DNA of 64,000 nucleotides, from NCBI GenBank assembly GCA_965221625.1, contig OZ244903.1:2108001-2172000 (forward strand). The letters are read 5' to 3'. A program made the translations under genes and the position numbers. Shown piece after piece: positions 1 to 10,072 of this stretch. The notes under the pieces were generated by a model. That model had not been told where the DNA came from. It worked only from the letters and a program-made list of their open reading frames with translations, and did no database searches. The first letter of the stretch is position 1; every line of letters begins with the position of its first letter. The DNA is from Bin127 sp965221625. GTDB lineage: Bacteria; Chloroflexota; Dehalococcoidia; Lucifugimonadales; Lucifugimonadaceae.

Positions 1-378
1 TCCGGCCATCGTGCCGATATCTTCGCGCAAGTTGAGGTAGTAGGCACGCACCAACTCGCCGATGCGAATCGGGATCAGATTATTGGCCATGTAACCAACG
101 ATCACCACCGGTAGCAACTTGCGCTTGAACATGCCGTTGTTGATGGGCGTCAAGAGAAATCTCCATCGCCGCGATCGCAACCACAGGGCTAGTCCGAAGG
201 ACAGCCAACCCAGCACAATGCTCATTTCCAACTTGGAGACTTCTAGGTTGAAAATGCCGCTGAACTCGGCCAAATAAAACCCAACGACTTCTTGTAGGTC
301 AACAAATAGGTAGAAAAACAACCCCAAGAACGCTGCACTGAAAACCAACCCCAACCAGAATGCTCGACTCCTAATCAA
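1..378 (-). CDS. Flippase-like membrane protein, LPG synthase TM family (partial, C-terminus beyond window)
   Basis: Reverse-strand reading gives an open frame of 126 codons running off the left edge. The N-terminus has a hydrophobic helix (FWLGLVFSAAFLGLFFYLF), a short loop, a second helix and then the segment NNLIPIRIGELVRAYYL. That N-N-x-x-P-x-R-x-G-E-x-x-R-A pattern is characteristic of the UPF0104/lysylphosphatidylglycerol synthase transmembrane family (PF03706), used by envelope lipid or glycolipid flippase-like proteins. The start is inferred to be TTG at 378, with AGGTG four bases upstream; no ATG fits the frame. The gene lies 35 bp downstream of the TIGR03663 gene on the same strand, so the three membrane proteins probably form one operon for surface glycan or lipid assembly. 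The substrate cannot be told from sequence. Confidence 0.75.
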   Translation of the reverse strand, partial: MIRSRAFWLGLVFSAAFLGLFFYLFVDLQEVVGFYLAEFSGIFNLEVSKLEMSIVLGWLSFGLALWLRSRRWRFLLTPINNGMFKRKLLPVVIVGYMANNLIPIRIGELVRAYYLNLREDIGTMAG

Positions 379-413
379 CTGACACCTGGAGACATGCTGG
401 GCGATTTGCCCAT

Positions 414-2777
414 CTATCGGAGGGGAGCCTTGGGTGTGTCGTCACGGAAGTAGACGTACGCGTCGACGTAACCGAGGTCGGTTGGCAACTCGCGATGGAA
501 CCAGAAATCTGCAATCGGACGAAGCAAATCTCGATCCTTCAAGCCGCTATATATGTCTGCTGGTGTTTTGTCCTTGTACAACTCGGGGAACCACCACCTA
601 AAGATCACATGTCGACCTTCGCCGAATCGATCTTTGAGTGAGTCCTTTACATTCTCGTTGTTCTTGGCGTTAACCAGAACAACCGTGCGTTCTTTGCTCA
701 CAGTAGTTCCCTCGTCCTCCAACGAGATGTAACCGACGCCTTCCTGATCCCTGAAGTACCAAAGAACTGGCCACGAAAAGCCGTCGCGCGTGTCGATCGC
801 CAAGCTGAATTCGCCTTTGTTCCATGCCAAGTCCCTCGCTTGACGTATCTCTTCCATGGTCTGGTGCAGGTCCGGCGTCGTCTGGGTGTAGATGAGCATG
901 TCTTTAGGGGTGTCGCCGTGTTCATAAACGGCTAACATGCCGGCACGAATGGTGAAGGCGAACATCAACACTGTCAGCGCGATGCCGACGACTCCGAAAG
1001 TTTGATCAAACCCGCGCGCCCTGCCCCTTTGAACGAGCCACACGATGACAAGCGAACAAAAGGCGATTAACGACCACAACTCAAAGAAATACAACAAGTC
1101 GCCGGTTTGGGTGATGTCAACATTGGTGTAATGTTCGAAAAAGATTATTCGCCAAAAGGCAATGAGGAATAGAGGCGTCAGGACGACCATCACCCAACCG
1201 TATTGATAGATGACCGCCCGCCAATCTATGGTGAGGATTAGGTTTCCGATTCCCTTACCTGCGAGGAAGATGAACGGCACCGTCAGTTGCGCCAACAACC
1301 ACGGCATCTTCTCCCCGGCGATCGACAGCGCGCTGAAAAGGGCGAAGGCGTAGAAAACCAAGAACTGATGGAACTTCGAAGTCTGCAAAGTCAACGGGAC
1401 TGTGAGCAACGTCACGAAACCCAAAACGATGAACGGCAGAATAAGGATCGCGTGCGGCGGGTCGGCTGCCTTGTAGTAGAGCGTGTACATCAGCGTCGTA
1501 GCGATCGCGAAGCTGGTCACGCTGATGATGATCAAGCCAATTGATCGCCAACCCGACTTAATGGCGTAGTAAAGGGCGATGACCAGCGATGCCAGCATGG
1601 GTAAGAACTCGTAGACCGAGCCGAGGACGAAGTAGTAGTACCAAGGTTGGCTGCCTCGCCTGACGTCGTGTTGTGCGATCCAGTAACCGAGGGATTGCCA
1701 CACGCCGGTGATAATGCCCGGATAGTGGTTTCCGAAGTTGGTCATGATGACCGCGTATATCGCCCAAAATATCGCCAAACATACCCAGAATCGGCGCCAG
1801 TTCCAATATGCGCCGATGGCGACACCGATCGCAAATATCGTCAAAGTCGAAATTGCGGCGATCCAAGTCCCGGTGCCACCTTCCGGTGCGCCGGTCGCGA
1901 TCCCCGGTGTTCCCTCGACTGCCGCAAGAGTGACGCCGAATAGATGTTGGAACACGCTGAAACCGGCCGCGAAAAACGGTGCCGAAATCGCCGCGAGCAC
2001 GACGAGCAGTTGACCGTAAGGGCCGACCTCACTTAATCGCATATTGCCGAGGATTACGTCACGAATCTCGTATCGGCTCACCCAAGCGAGATAGGCACCA
2101 AATATGACTACGAGGATGTACGCAGACTCCTTGGTCGCCATCGACACTGCGAAGACGCCGACGGTCAAGTAGAGCCAACGCGGGCGACGCTCGTCGATAT
2201 ACCGCCAGATCCCGATGACCATCAACGCAGCGAACAACGCCATCAGGATGTCGTTTCGGGCAAATCTCGAAAAGTAGAAGAGGGCCGGTGAGAAAGTGAG
2301 GAGCACCGCCGTAACGATGGCCCCGATATCGCCAAGGTGCTTTCGCAGGAACCACGGCGTGAGTATCAGAGCTGAACCGATCAACACCATCGACAATCGA
2401 AGTGTGAACTCGGAGTCGCCGAACAGCAAGAACGTTGCGCCGATCAGCTGGAAGAGGAACATGCCGTGGGTCAGCGGCGAGTGCTTGTAATCGTTCCCAA
2501 TCGAGAGCTGATATCCGTAGTAACCGTGCAAGCTCTCATCGTGATGAACTGCCCACTCACCCAAACGCACCAATCGCATACCGAGGCCGATGAGTAACAG
2601 GGCACCGTAGATGGCCAACTGCCATCTGGGCGAAAGCGAGAGAGTTACGGCAGCCTCGGTAACTACCGCGGAAGCTCTAGAAACTGGAGCCCACCCCGCG
2701 GCACCCCACACCGCTTTCGAGCTGGGAACCGAACTTGGCTGATGCGTTGCGTCTTCGTTGGACGATGCCGGGATCAC
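414..2777 (-). CDS. TIGR03663 family membrane protein, GT-C (PMT/ArnT-like) fold
   Basis: A 787-residue protein with an N-terminal cytosolic tail, about a dozen hydrophobic helices and a soluble C-terminal domain of about 200 residues. After the first helix (about 52-68) comes EWAVHHDESLHGYYGYQL. The acidic D-E pair in the first external loop is the hallmark of GT-C glycosyltransferases such as dolichyl-phosphate-mannose-protein mannosyltransferases. The length and the neighbouring YYY protein match the TIGR03663 family of Chloroflexi and some archaea. The GTG start lies inside the stop of the upstream gene (GTGA, 4-nt overlap), so the two are translationally coupled. The role is inferred to be transfer of a sugar from a lipid carrier on the outer face of the membrane; donor and acceptor are unknown. 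Confidence 0.8.
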   Translation of the reverse strand: MIPASSNEDATHQPSSVPSSKAVWGAAGWAPVSRASAVVTEAAVTLSLSPRWQLAIYGALLLIGLGMRLVRLGEWAVHHDESLHGYYGYQLSIGNDYKHSPLTHGMFLFQLIGATFLLFGDSEFTLRLSMVLIGSALILTPWFLRKHLGDIGAIVTAVLLTFSPALFYFSRFARNDILMALFAALMVIGIWRYIDERRPRWLYLTVGVFAVSMATKESAYILVVIFGAYLAWVSRYEIRDVILGNMRLSEVGPYGQLLVVLAAISAPFFAAGFSVFQHLFGVTLAAVEGTPGIATGAPEGGTGTWIAAISTLTIFAIGVAIGAYWNWRRFWVCLAIFWAIYAVIMTNFGNHYPGIITGVWQSLGYWIAQHDVRRGSQPWYYYFVLGSVYEFLPMLASLVIALYYAIKSGWRSIGLIIISVTSFAIATTLMYTLYYKAADPPHAILILPFIVLGFVTLLTVPLTLQTSKFHQFLVFYAFALFSALSIAGEKMPWLLAQLTVPFIFLAGKGIGNLILTIDWRAVIYQYGWVMVVLTPLFLIAFWRIIFFEHYTNVDITQTGDLLYFFELWSLIAFCSLVIVWLVQRGRARGFDQTFGVVGIALTVLMFAFTIRAGMLAVYEHGDTPKDMLIYTQTTPDLHQTMEEIRQARDLAWNKGEFSLAIDTRDGFSWPVLWYFRDQEGVGYISLEDEGTTVSKERTVVLVNAKNNENVKDSLKDRFGEGRHVIFRWWFPELYKDKTPADIYSGLKDRDLLRPIADFWFHRELPTDLGYVDAYVYFRDDTPKAPLR

Positions 2778-5167
2778 CCCTGCTCCTTCAAGGCGTAGAT
2801 CGTTACCTGCTCGTTTTCAAACACGCGTTCGCCGAAACGATCGAACTTCGAATCGTCTAAATCAGTATATGTTTGGTGCTCTACCGGCCCGACGATCACG
2901 TAACCGACGTCGTATCTCGCCAGTAGCTCTTGCACCTCGGCATCGCTGCCATCCGTGTAGATACGTGTGATGTCGGCATCGCGATCTATCCACCACTCGT
3001 CGCCGCCTCGCCATTGGCTTTGGTGACCTTTCCAACCAAGCAACCCTGGCACACCGCTCCAACCGGCCATCCTGCCGTGATGCGTATATCCGCCACCCGG
3101 TGCTTCAAGCAGTACGTCGTCATGCGATAGGTTGGTTCGCAACCATTCGATCGCCTCGAAAACGCCGCCGTTCGAACTTTCAAGGAACGCCAACCCATCC
3201 AAAGTGAAACGCGTACCAGACTCCGCCGATTTCGTTGCGGTTGCGGCGAACGGATAGTAAAGCGACAGCCCGGTCAGTCCGATGCCCACTATCGCGATGG
3301 CGAGACCGACGCGTCGCCAGTTCACGCCGAAATTGCGATGGTGCCGCATCCAGTAGTAGATGCCGTACCCACCGCACACAGCAAGGAATATCCACACTTG
3401 GTAGTAGAACTTGAACACCGTGTTGTGGCGATCTGCGAATAGGTCGTGGAGACGGAAAAGTTCGGAACCGTAGAGCAGAAACGCCGACAACGTCAACGTA
3501 GCCAACACTATCTGTGCACCATCATCAGCACCGCGCGCCCATCGACGGAAGCTGGCGACGAATAACCCGACGAACGCGAGTGCGATCGGTGCCGCCACGA
3601 CGAGTCGCGTGAATAGGTCTGTGCCGGTCGCATTGTCGTTGAATCCGTAGTGTCCCATCACCCACAAGATGTAACCGGCAATCACCAACGTCAATGCAAT
3701 CGCCCAAGGCAACCCAGACTCGAACGGCGGCAGCGTCACCTGTAGGGATAGGCGACTTCGATATGCGGCCAACTCGCGGCGGACTATCGGCGTAGTCACG
3801 CGCGTTGCAAACCCTACGACCAGTGCCAACAGTGCCCCCCAAACAGTCAGGAAATGCACCGCTCTCGTTCCGTACTTCGTCGGCACCAACGGTGGAAACT
3901 GGATCTGGCTCTGCATCGTTCCGACGTAGAAGTTCGAGAAGAAGATGAATCCAACCAAACCTAGCACGATTAGCGGAGGCGCAGCTACCTTTAGCGCGCG
4001 GACATACTCACGGCGGTTCTCCACATACGACTTGAAGAAAACAACCGCGGCGACCGCGAGCATGGTCCAACCGAGATCCCAAGAGTTGATGAAACCCGAC
4101 GCCCCGAACGCCAGCACCATGATTGGCGTCGTCACCGGGTTGCTTCGGAACCAACCCCATCCCCAACGATCTCGCGAAAAGACGAGATTGGCGAGCAATG
4201 TCAACGAGAGCAGGACGAACGGGATTGACATGAGATGCGGGTGCAAATCTCCCAGCATCAAACTGAAGAACGGGAATTCCTGGATGGTGAAGTCGACCCC
4301 AGTGCCGTCCGCCGTGAACGTGTTAATGACGCGCGATGACGACCACCACCACCACCACCCTTCCGGACGCCATCCTGACCCACCATCAGTTAGATCGACC
4401 CCTTTAATCCCTAGCCACTCGTAAAAGCCGGTTGTTCCGATACCGAGATGCGACAGCAGCTCCCACATTCCGTTCAGGTTCGAGACGCACAACAACAACA
4501 AGACGCCGCCACCACTAGCCGCGAGCACTTGCGTAAGCGTCCCGCCATCGCGACGGACCAAATTCGAAACGAGCGAGAATATCGCCGCGGCAGACGCGCC
4601 GGCGACAGTCGCCAGTGCCAAGTTGAATGCGACGTGCGGAACTACTCCCGCCATTTGCGCTATCCCACCGAACATCCAGTAACCGAAGTAGTAGTATGCG
4701 ATCGGGAATCCAGACAACCAAAGGTCAGTAGGTGGCGCGTTCGGATCCGAGGTCACGGCGTTCAGCATCATCAGATCCATCGGTTTTTCGGTGTGCGAGA
4801 TGTCGGGATCCATCGCTTTCAGCAATGCGAAAAGACAGAAAAACCCGAGGAATACGAACTCGGTTAGCGTCAAATGGAACCACCGCGCCTTGACGAAACG
4901 CAATAGATCGCCTCGGAGCTTCAACGCTACCCAAACCCACGCCGATGCTCCGATGACGCCGACCACGGCCCACCAAGCCCAACCTTCGTTGGGGAAGACC
5001 CGTACGAGACTGAGAACCCAGATCGTGGATCCGGTGACGAGCATGCCGACGGGACGCACCAACCCAAAACCTCGGTCCATAAGATTGGGAAAAGCGAGGA
5101 ATGCAACCGGCGTGAATGCGAGCCAAACCGCGGCCAGCACCAAAACCCACAGAAACAGTTCACTCAT
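2774..5167 (-). CDS. DUF2298 / YYY-motif membrane protein
   Basis: A 797-residue polytopic membrane protein starting with ATG and a helix at residues 1-25. The segment FPIAYYYFGYWMFGG near residue 150 gives the family its YYY name (TIGR03662, PF10060/DUF2298), known from Chloroflexi and archaea. Further family-like features are the W-rich stretch around residues 260-275 and a soluble C-terminal part after the last helix (HDDVLLEAPGGGYTHHGR). Homologues are considered GT-C-type transferases acting on lipid-linked sugars, but no reaction has been shown as far as I know. It overlaps the TIGR03663 gene by 4 nt and is the first gene of the minus-strand run, so a promoter should lie in 5168-5323. 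Neither key residues nor substrate can be assigned with confidence. Confidence 0.8.
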   Translation of the reverse strand: MSELFLWVLVLAAVWLAFTPVAFLAFPNLMDRGFGLVRPVGMLVTGSTIWVLSLVRVFPNEGWAWWAVVGVIGASAWVWVALKLRGDLLRFVKARWFHLTLTEFVFLGFFCLFALLKAMDPDISHTEKPMDLMMLNAVTSDPNAPPTDLWLSGFPIAYYYFGYWMFGGIAQMAGVVPHVAFNLALATVAGASAAAIFSLVSNLVRRDGGTLTQVLAASGGGVLLLLCVSNLNGMWELLSHLGIGTTGFYEWLGIKGVDLTDGGSGWRPEGWWWWWSSSRVINTFTADGTGVDFTIQEFPFFSLMLGDLHPHLMSIPFVLLSLTLLANLVFSRDRWGWGWFRSNPVTTPIMVLAFGASGFINSWDLGWTMLAVAAVVFFKSYVENRREYVRALKVAAPPLIVLGLVGFIFFSNFYVGTMQSQIQFPPLVPTKYGTRAVHFLTVWGALLALVVGFATRVTTPIVRRELAAYRSRLSLQVTLPPFESGLPWAIALTLVIAGYILWVMGHYGFNDNATGTDLFTRLVVAAPIALAFVGLFVASFRRWARGADDGAQIVLATLTLSAFLLYGSELFRLHDLFADRHNTVFKFYYQVWIFLAVCGGYGIYYWMRHHRNFGVNWRRVGLAIAIVGIGLTGLSLYYPFAATATKSAESGTRFTLDGLAFLESSNGGVFEAIEWLRTNLSHDDVLLEAPGGGYTHHGRMAGWSGVPGLLGWKGHQSQWRGGDEWWIDRDADITRIYTDGSDAEVQELLARYDVGYVIVGPVEHQTYTDLDDSKFDRFGERVFENEQVTIYALKEQG

Positions 5168-5323
5168 GTCAACAATTCAACAACACCGCGATTGCGAGCT
5201 CGTCAATCCACAAAGATTCGTAACTACATAGTGCTACGACCTATCCCCGTCAATCCGCGATGAATGGTGCTACATCATCGTTTAGAATCGGGTTCCGGAC
5301 GTCATGTCCACGATTCAAGGCAA

Positions 5324-5398
5324 TCCCGAGTAGCTCAGCGGTAGAGCAGCTGACTGTTAATCAGCGGGTCACAGGTTCGAATCCTGTCTCGGGAGCCA
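5324..5398 (+). tRNA. tRNA-Asn (GTT)
   Basis: Cloverleaf with acceptor TCCCGAG pairing CTCGGGA, D arm TAGCTCAGCGGTAGAGC, and anticodon stem GCTGA/TCAGC with loop CTGTTAA (anticodon GTT at 5356-5358). The T arm contains GGTTCGAATCC. The discriminator G at 5395 is followed by an encoded CCA (5396-5398). A possible -10 element (TAGAAT, 5283-5288) lies about 40 bp upstream without a convincing -35. Confidence 0.97.
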
Positions 5399-5528
5399 CT
5401 AACCCTTTCAGAGGCACGATCTATCGTCTCCCTGTCGCAACTACGGGTTGGTGACCCGATAAGCGCGGCTCGCAGAACCGACACCCTCGGAATATCGTCC
5501 GCTTCCTTTTGGCGGTAGACGTCTCCGG

Positions 5529-6002
5529 CTATGCCGCCTTTGCCGCTGCTTTGACGTCTTCGTAGTTCGGCTCATTCAATGGGCTGTCGGAGATCCACGA
5601 CCAACTAACTTTACCGTCAGCACTGATGACGAAGACCGAACGTTGCGCGGCGTTGTACCCCTCAATTCCGGCGAGGTTTTCGATCGTGACCCCGTAAGCG
5701 TCAACTGTTGCGCCACTACTGTCACTTAAGAGCGGGAAGTTGAGATCGTTTTGTTTGGCGAACTCTGCTTGTGAAAACGGAGGGTCTACCGAGATGCCGA
5801 AGACCTTGCTGCCCATGTCGTTAAAGTTGGAAAGTGAGTCTCGGAACGTGCAAAGTTCTGTCTGGCACACGCCGGTGAATGCCGCTGGGAAAAACGCCAA
5901 CACTACTGTCGATCCTCGCAGATCGCTCAGCTTTACCGAGTCTTCTTCAGTTGAGCGAAGGTTGAAATCTGGTGCTTGATCCCCTACGTTTAGTGGTGCC
6001 AT
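5529..6002 (-). CDS. Peroxiredoxin (AhpC/TSA family, AhpE-like)
   Basis: A 157-residue thiol peroxidase. The N-terminus (VGDQAPDFNLRSTEEDSVKLSDLRG) and the block VVLAFFPAAFTGVCQTELC are typical of the AhpC/TSA fold. The peroxidatic Cys is residue 46 in P-x-x-x-F-T-x-V-C, and Cys51 is a plausible resolving Cys, as in other FT-x-VC-x-x-E-x-C peroxiredoxins. The conserved Arg is in QRSVFVI near residue 122. The enzyme should reduce hydrogen peroxide and organic hydroperoxides in the cytoplasm, with electrons from thioredoxin or a similar thiol. It stands alone between the tRNA-Asn gene and a divergently transcribed reductase; the 147-bp gap to 6150 must hold promoters for both directions. Confidence 0.93.
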   Translation of the reverse strand: MAPLNVGDQAPDFNLRSTEEDSVKLSDLRGSTVVLAFFPAAFTGVCQTELCTFRDSLSNFNDMGSKVFGISVDPPFSQAEFAKQNDLNFPLLSDSSGATVDAYGVTIENLAGIEGYNAAQRSVFVISADGKVSWSWISDSPLNEPNYEDVKAAAKAA

Positions 6003-6149
6003 GATGCGGATCCTCGGTGCTACGATGATTGCGTGAGTAGATTGACGTAACGGATTCTACTAGCATCGTTCTTGCCCGTCGACGGAGAATCGTGTGGCAC
6101 GGCGACTGAAGATTAGATTGAACCAGCACCGAGAGCGGAGAACTTAACG

Positions 6150-7220
6150 TTGCAACAGCGCAGAGTGTTGATTGTCGGTGCAGGTGCGGTTGGCAGCTAC
6201 GTCGGTGGTTGGTTGAGCCACACTGGGCACGAGGTCGTTTTCGCAGACTCTTGGGCGCAACACGTAGACGCGATTAATGAGTCAGGACTGCATGTCGCCG
6301 GGCCGCACGAACCGTTCGTCTCGCATCCGAAAGCGTTCCATCTACACGAATCACAGCGGTTGGCCCTCGAAGATCCATTCGATCTTGCATTCGTCGCCGT
6401 CAAGGCATACGACACGCCGTGGGCAGCCAAGTTCGCAGAACGTTTTGTAAAGGAAGACGGCTTCTTCGTATCGTCGCAGAACTGCATGCCCGACGAAGAC
6501 TTGGCACAAGCGGTAGGGCTCGAACGCTCGATCGGTTTAATCATGTCATCGATCGCCGTGCGTCTCGACGCTCCGGGCAAATCCCAACGCGCAGGGTCCC
6601 AACGTCGGCGCGACTTGGGGCACATCGTGTTCCGGGCGGGCGAGCACGACGGCACCGAGTCGGAGCGCGCAAGAGATCTGATCGCCATGTTGGAACCGAT
6701 TGACAGCGGAAAGACGACTGACAATCTGCGCGGCGAGCGATGGGCGAAACTCTGCCAGAACAGCATGGGCAATCCTGTAGTCGGATCTACGATGTGCGGG
6801 ATGGCGACCGTGGCGTCTTCGGCGCGCGGGCGTGAATTGCAGATCAGACTCGCTTCGGAGTCCGCCCAAGTTGGGTTGGCGTTGGGTCTAGACGTAGTGA
6901 ACTTCGGCGGAGCATCGCCACAGAAATGGGTGGGCGCGTCGAGCGATGGCGAAGTATATGAAGAGTTGGACGGCATGATCGCCGCTTTTGCCGGATCCAG
7001 CGATGGCGACTGGTACCCGTCAATGGGTCAGGACGTTAACAATGGCCGACCTTCCGAGATCGACTTTATGAACGGCCACGTCCTCCGCATGGGCATCGAA
7101 ACAGGCGTGTCAACGCCGGTGACCGCGTCGATAGTCAACGTGATGCGTCGGATCGATCGCGGAGTCTTGGATCCGGTTGAGTCGAATATCGAGTTGATTC
7201 TCTCGGACGCGGGTTATTGA
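6150..7220 (+). CDS. 2-dehydropantoate 2-reductase family protein (ApbA/PanE)
   Basis: A 356-residue NAD(P)-dependent reductase. The Rossmann motif VLIVGAGAVGSYVGG lies at residues 6-20. A helical C-terminal ApbA_C domain includes the substrate-site-like block RWAKLCQNSMGNPVVG near residues 193-208, with the conserved catalytic-type Lys (W-x-K-L-x-x-N). Family members reduce ketopantoate to pantoate for coenzyme A, but many paralogues act on other 2-keto acids; no pan genes are nearby, so the substrate is open. At 356 aa it is somewhat longer than the usual 300-310 aa. The start is TTG at 6150 behind GAGCGGAG. The stop overlaps the TTG start of the next gene by 4 nt (TTGA). Confidence 0.82.
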   Translation: MQQRRVLIVGAGAVGSYVGGWLSHTGHEVVFADSWAQHVDAINESGLHVAGPHEPFVSHPKAFHLHESQRLALEDPFDLAFVAVKAYDTPWAAKFAERFVKEDGFFVSSQNCMPDEDLAQAVGLERSIGLIMSSIAVRLDAPGKSQRAGSQRRRDLGHIVFRAGEHDGTESERARDLIAMLEPIDSGKTTDNLRGERWAKLCQNSMGNPVVGSTMCGMATVASSARGRELQIRLASESAQVGLALGLDVVNFGGASPQKWVGASSDGEVYEELDGMIAAFAGSSDGDWYPSMGQDVNNGRPSEIDFMNGHVLRMGIETGVSTPVTASIVNVMRRIDRGVLDPVESNIELILSDAGY

Positions 7221-10072
7221 CCACAGGTTTCGCATCGATCGCGCAATCGATCGCACCAAGAGACGAGATCCTCGTCGCGCTAGATCTCGAAACCACGGGG
7301 TTGGACCGCAACTCGGACCGAATCATTGATGTCGGTGCCACCAAGTTCAGGGGATCTGAAGAACTCGGTACCTTTCGCAGCCTGGTGAATCCGCACAAGG
7401 TTCTCTCAGATTTCATCGTTACATTGACCGGCATCGCGCAGGAGGATGTCGACAACGCCCCGGATTGGGGGACGATCCGAGATGATGTCGCCGAGTTCAT
7501 CGGCGATGCCCGATTGGTGGGGCACAACATCGGCTTCGACGTTGGTTTTTTACGCTCGCACGGCATCTATGTCGAAAAGGTCAGTTACGACACGGAGCAG
7601 ATGGCGCGGGTCGCGCTGCCGAATGGTCCCGAATTCGGACTGGAGCGGTTAGCCCATAGATTTGAGATTAGCCACGACGATCCGCACCGCGCCCTCTCGG
7701 ACGCACTCGCCGCACGCGATCTGTTCCTAATGTTGCTCGAACGTTTCGAAGGCATGCCGAGGCAGGTGTTGTCCCGGATCGCGTCCTTAGCACCGGGAAA
7801 TCGATGGAGCGTGAGCGAGTTGACCGCGAATCTGGTTGCAGCCGGAGTCGGCAAGGCAAGATCAGTCGATGTATCGGGCATTGATGAAGGCGAACTGCGC
7901 ACCAAACTGAAGCTGCCGGCTCGCGTTCCGATGTCGCTCGAAGAAGATGATGCCGAGACCGACGCGGAGTTTTCGGAGCACATAGTCCAAACCCAGTTGG
8001 CTTTCTTGCCGGGCGGCTCCGTCGAGGCGTCGCTGCCGGCGTTCGAGGTCCGTCAAGGACAACAGGACATGGCAGTCTTGGTCGCACGCGCCATCGCAGA
8101 GAAGAGCAAACTCATCGTCGAAGCAGGAACAGGCATCGGCAAATCGCTCGCATATCTCCTCCCATCCGCACTCAGAACCGCCACCAACGGTGGAACCGTC
8201 GTCATCTCGACCAACACGATTAACCTGCAGGAGCAGTTGCTCGAGAAGGACTTCGCCACCGTCAGAGAGATTGTTCGACGCGAGAACGGTGCCGAGTTGA
8301 CTGCGGTGCAGCTCAAAGGACGGTCAAACTACCTCTGTTTTCAGCGATGGAAAGACGCCGTCTTGCGTCCGAACCATGCTTCCAACGACGCCCGTGTGCT
8401 TTCCCAATGCCTGACTTGGTTGCCATCAACCGAGACCGGCGATCGAAGCGAACTCGCCCTCGAGTGGGACGCCGGCGCGTTCAATCGACTGTCGGCAGAA
8501 GGATGCCCGCCCAGCATTTCGGGTGGTGGTTACCCGTGCCAAGGTCCGCCCTGCTTCATGTTGAAGGCAAGATCCGACGCCTTCAACGCAGATCTTTTGA
8601 TCGTGAACCATTCATTGTTGATTAGCGACATTGCAGCGGAAAACGCCATATTGCCACCGCATGAGGTCTTGATCATCGACGAAGCGCACCATCTGCGAGA
8701 CGTTGCCACCCGTCAACTCGGGTTCGAAATCCGCGAAGCGCAATTGATGGATGACTTGAGCTCGGCCAAGAGCAGTGACGGCGTCCTCAACCGGCTTGTT
8801 GCTCTGGCAACTATGCGCGGTGGGGCCGAGGAAGTTCTGACCTCGGTTCCAGATTTGCAGAGACGCGTCGTTGAATCGTCAGATCGCGCAGTGCTGGCGG
8901 CGAGCAGGATGTTTGACGGCATCCGCGATCTAACTTCATTCACCACGCGGTCGCAAAATACACGCGAGATGCGCATCCTCGGCATGACGCGCATCACACG
9001 CGAGTGGCAACAAGGCGTGGACTCGAACTGGGCACCACTGCGTCCGGAGTTGAACGACATGTCTTCCGCTTTGAAGTCGCTATTGGATCTGGCGACTGCG
9101 GATGACCAACAACCTGATGCGGCTCTGATAAACGCGAATTCGCTATACGAACGCGTCGCGGAAGTGAACTACTGGTTGAACCAACTGATCGAAGAACCGG
9201 ACGACAACTTCGTCTACTGGTCGGCGGTAAACCACAGACGGGATGCCGAAGTGCAGCTGAACGGGGCACCATTGGATGTCTCCGAAATCCTCGGCAGTCA
9301 CCTTTTCGGTCGCGAGAAGACATACGTTCTTACCGGCGCAACCATTAGTGACGAAGGAGAATTCGAACGGCTGCAGTCTTCTCTCGGTTTCCACGCGGAC
9401 ACGACGGACACCATCGAATCGCCTTTCGATTTCCAGGAGGCAGCACTCATACTGGTACCGGAGGACATCCCGCAACCGAATCAACCTGGGTACAACGCCG
9501 CGGTGACCAAAGCCGTCCGCGACGTCGCAGAGGCAACTAAAGGAAGAACTTTGGCTCTATTCACTGCGAACTCCGCGCTGAACGCCACTCGAGACGAGCT
9601 ATTCAATCAGTTCAAGAATTCCGAAACGAGCGTGATTGGCCAGGGGCGCGATGGTCCGCCTTCACGTGTGATGCAACTACTCAACGATTCGGACAACGTG
9701 GTAGCCCTCGGAGCCATGAGCCTTTGGGAAGGCATTGACCTTCCAGACGCTTCGATTAACTCCCTAATAATGACTCGGCTGCCGTTCCCCGTCCCGCGTG
9801 ATCCCGTTCACGAAGCGCGGTCCGAGATGCTGGAGAACCCCTTTGCCGAATACTTCGTGCCCGAAGCGGTTACCAAGTTCAGACAAGGGTTCGGGCGACT
9901 CATCCGATCAAGGACAGATCGTGGGGTTTTTGTGGTTCTCGACCGACGGATTATCTCCAAGGGTTACGGACGCATATTCCAGAAGTCGATTCCGCGCTGC
10001 ACGGTGAGGCGGGTAACAGTTGGAACCTTGGGCGATTACGTATCAAGATGGCATAGCGGAGAAACGGTTTGA
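7217..10072 (+). CDS. dinG: DinG-family helicase with N-terminal DEDDh exonuclease domain
   Basis: A 951-residue fusion. Residues about 15-185 are a DnaQ-like 3'-5' exonuclease (ALDLETTGLD with the first catalytic Asp and Glu, later HNIGFDVGFL and HRALSDALAA). The rest is an XPD/DinG superfamily 2 helicase: Walker A EAGTGIGKS near 301, a DEAHH box near 488, a cysteine set (C372-like in NYLCF, then GCPPS and PCQGPPCF around 429-447) that fits a 4Fe-4S cluster, and motif VI QGFGRLIRS near 890. Such proteins unwind or digest unusual DNA during repair or recombination; Firmicutes-type DinG has the same order but often lacks the cluster. It begins with TTG inside the previous stop and its own stop overlaps the next TTG start, so the three genes are likely co-translated. 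Confidence 0.92.
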   Translation: MTTGFASIAQSIAPRDEILVALDLETTGLDRNSDRIIDVGATKFRGSEELGTFRSLVNPHKVLSDFIVTLTGIAQEDVDNAPDWGTIRDDVAEFIGDARLVGHNIGFDVGFLRSHGIYVEKVSYDTEQMARVALPNGPEFGLERLAHRFEISHDDPHRALSDALAARDLFLMLLERFEGMPRQVLSRIASLAPGNRWSVSELTANLVAAGVGKARSVDVSGIDEGELRTKLKLPARVPMSLEEDDAETDAEFSEHIVQTQLAFLPGGSVEASLPAFEVRQGQQDMAVLVARAIAEKSKLIVEAGTGIGKSLAYLLPSALRTATNGGTVVISTNTINLQEQLLEKDFATVREIVRRENGAELTAVQLKGRSNYLCFQRWKDAVLRPNHASNDARVLSQCLTWLPSTETGDRSELALEWDAGAFNRLSAEGCPPSISGGGYPCQGPPCFMLKARSDAFNADLLIVNHSLLISDIAAENAILPPHEVLIIDEAHHLRDVATRQLGFEIREAQLMDDLSSAKSSDGVLNRLVALATMRGGAEEVLTSVPDLQRRVVESSDRAVLAASRMFDGIRDLTSFTTRSQNTREMRILGMTRITREWQQGVDSNWAPLRPELNDMSSALKSLLDLATADDQQPDAALINANSLYERVAEVNYWLNQLIEEPDDNFVYWSAVNHRRDAEVQLNGAPLDVSEILGSHLFGREKTYVLTGATISDEGEFERLQSSLGFHADTTDTIESPFDFQEAALILVPEDIPQPNQPGYNAAVTKAVRDVAEATKGRTLALFTANSALNATRDELFNQFKNSETSVIGQGRDGPPSRVMQLLNDSDNVVALGAMSLWEGIDLPDASINSLIMTRLPFPVPRDPVHEARSEMLENPFAEYFVPEAVTKFRQGFGRLIRSRTDRGVFVVLDRRIISKGYGRIFQKSIPRCTVRRVTVGTLGDYVSRWHSGETV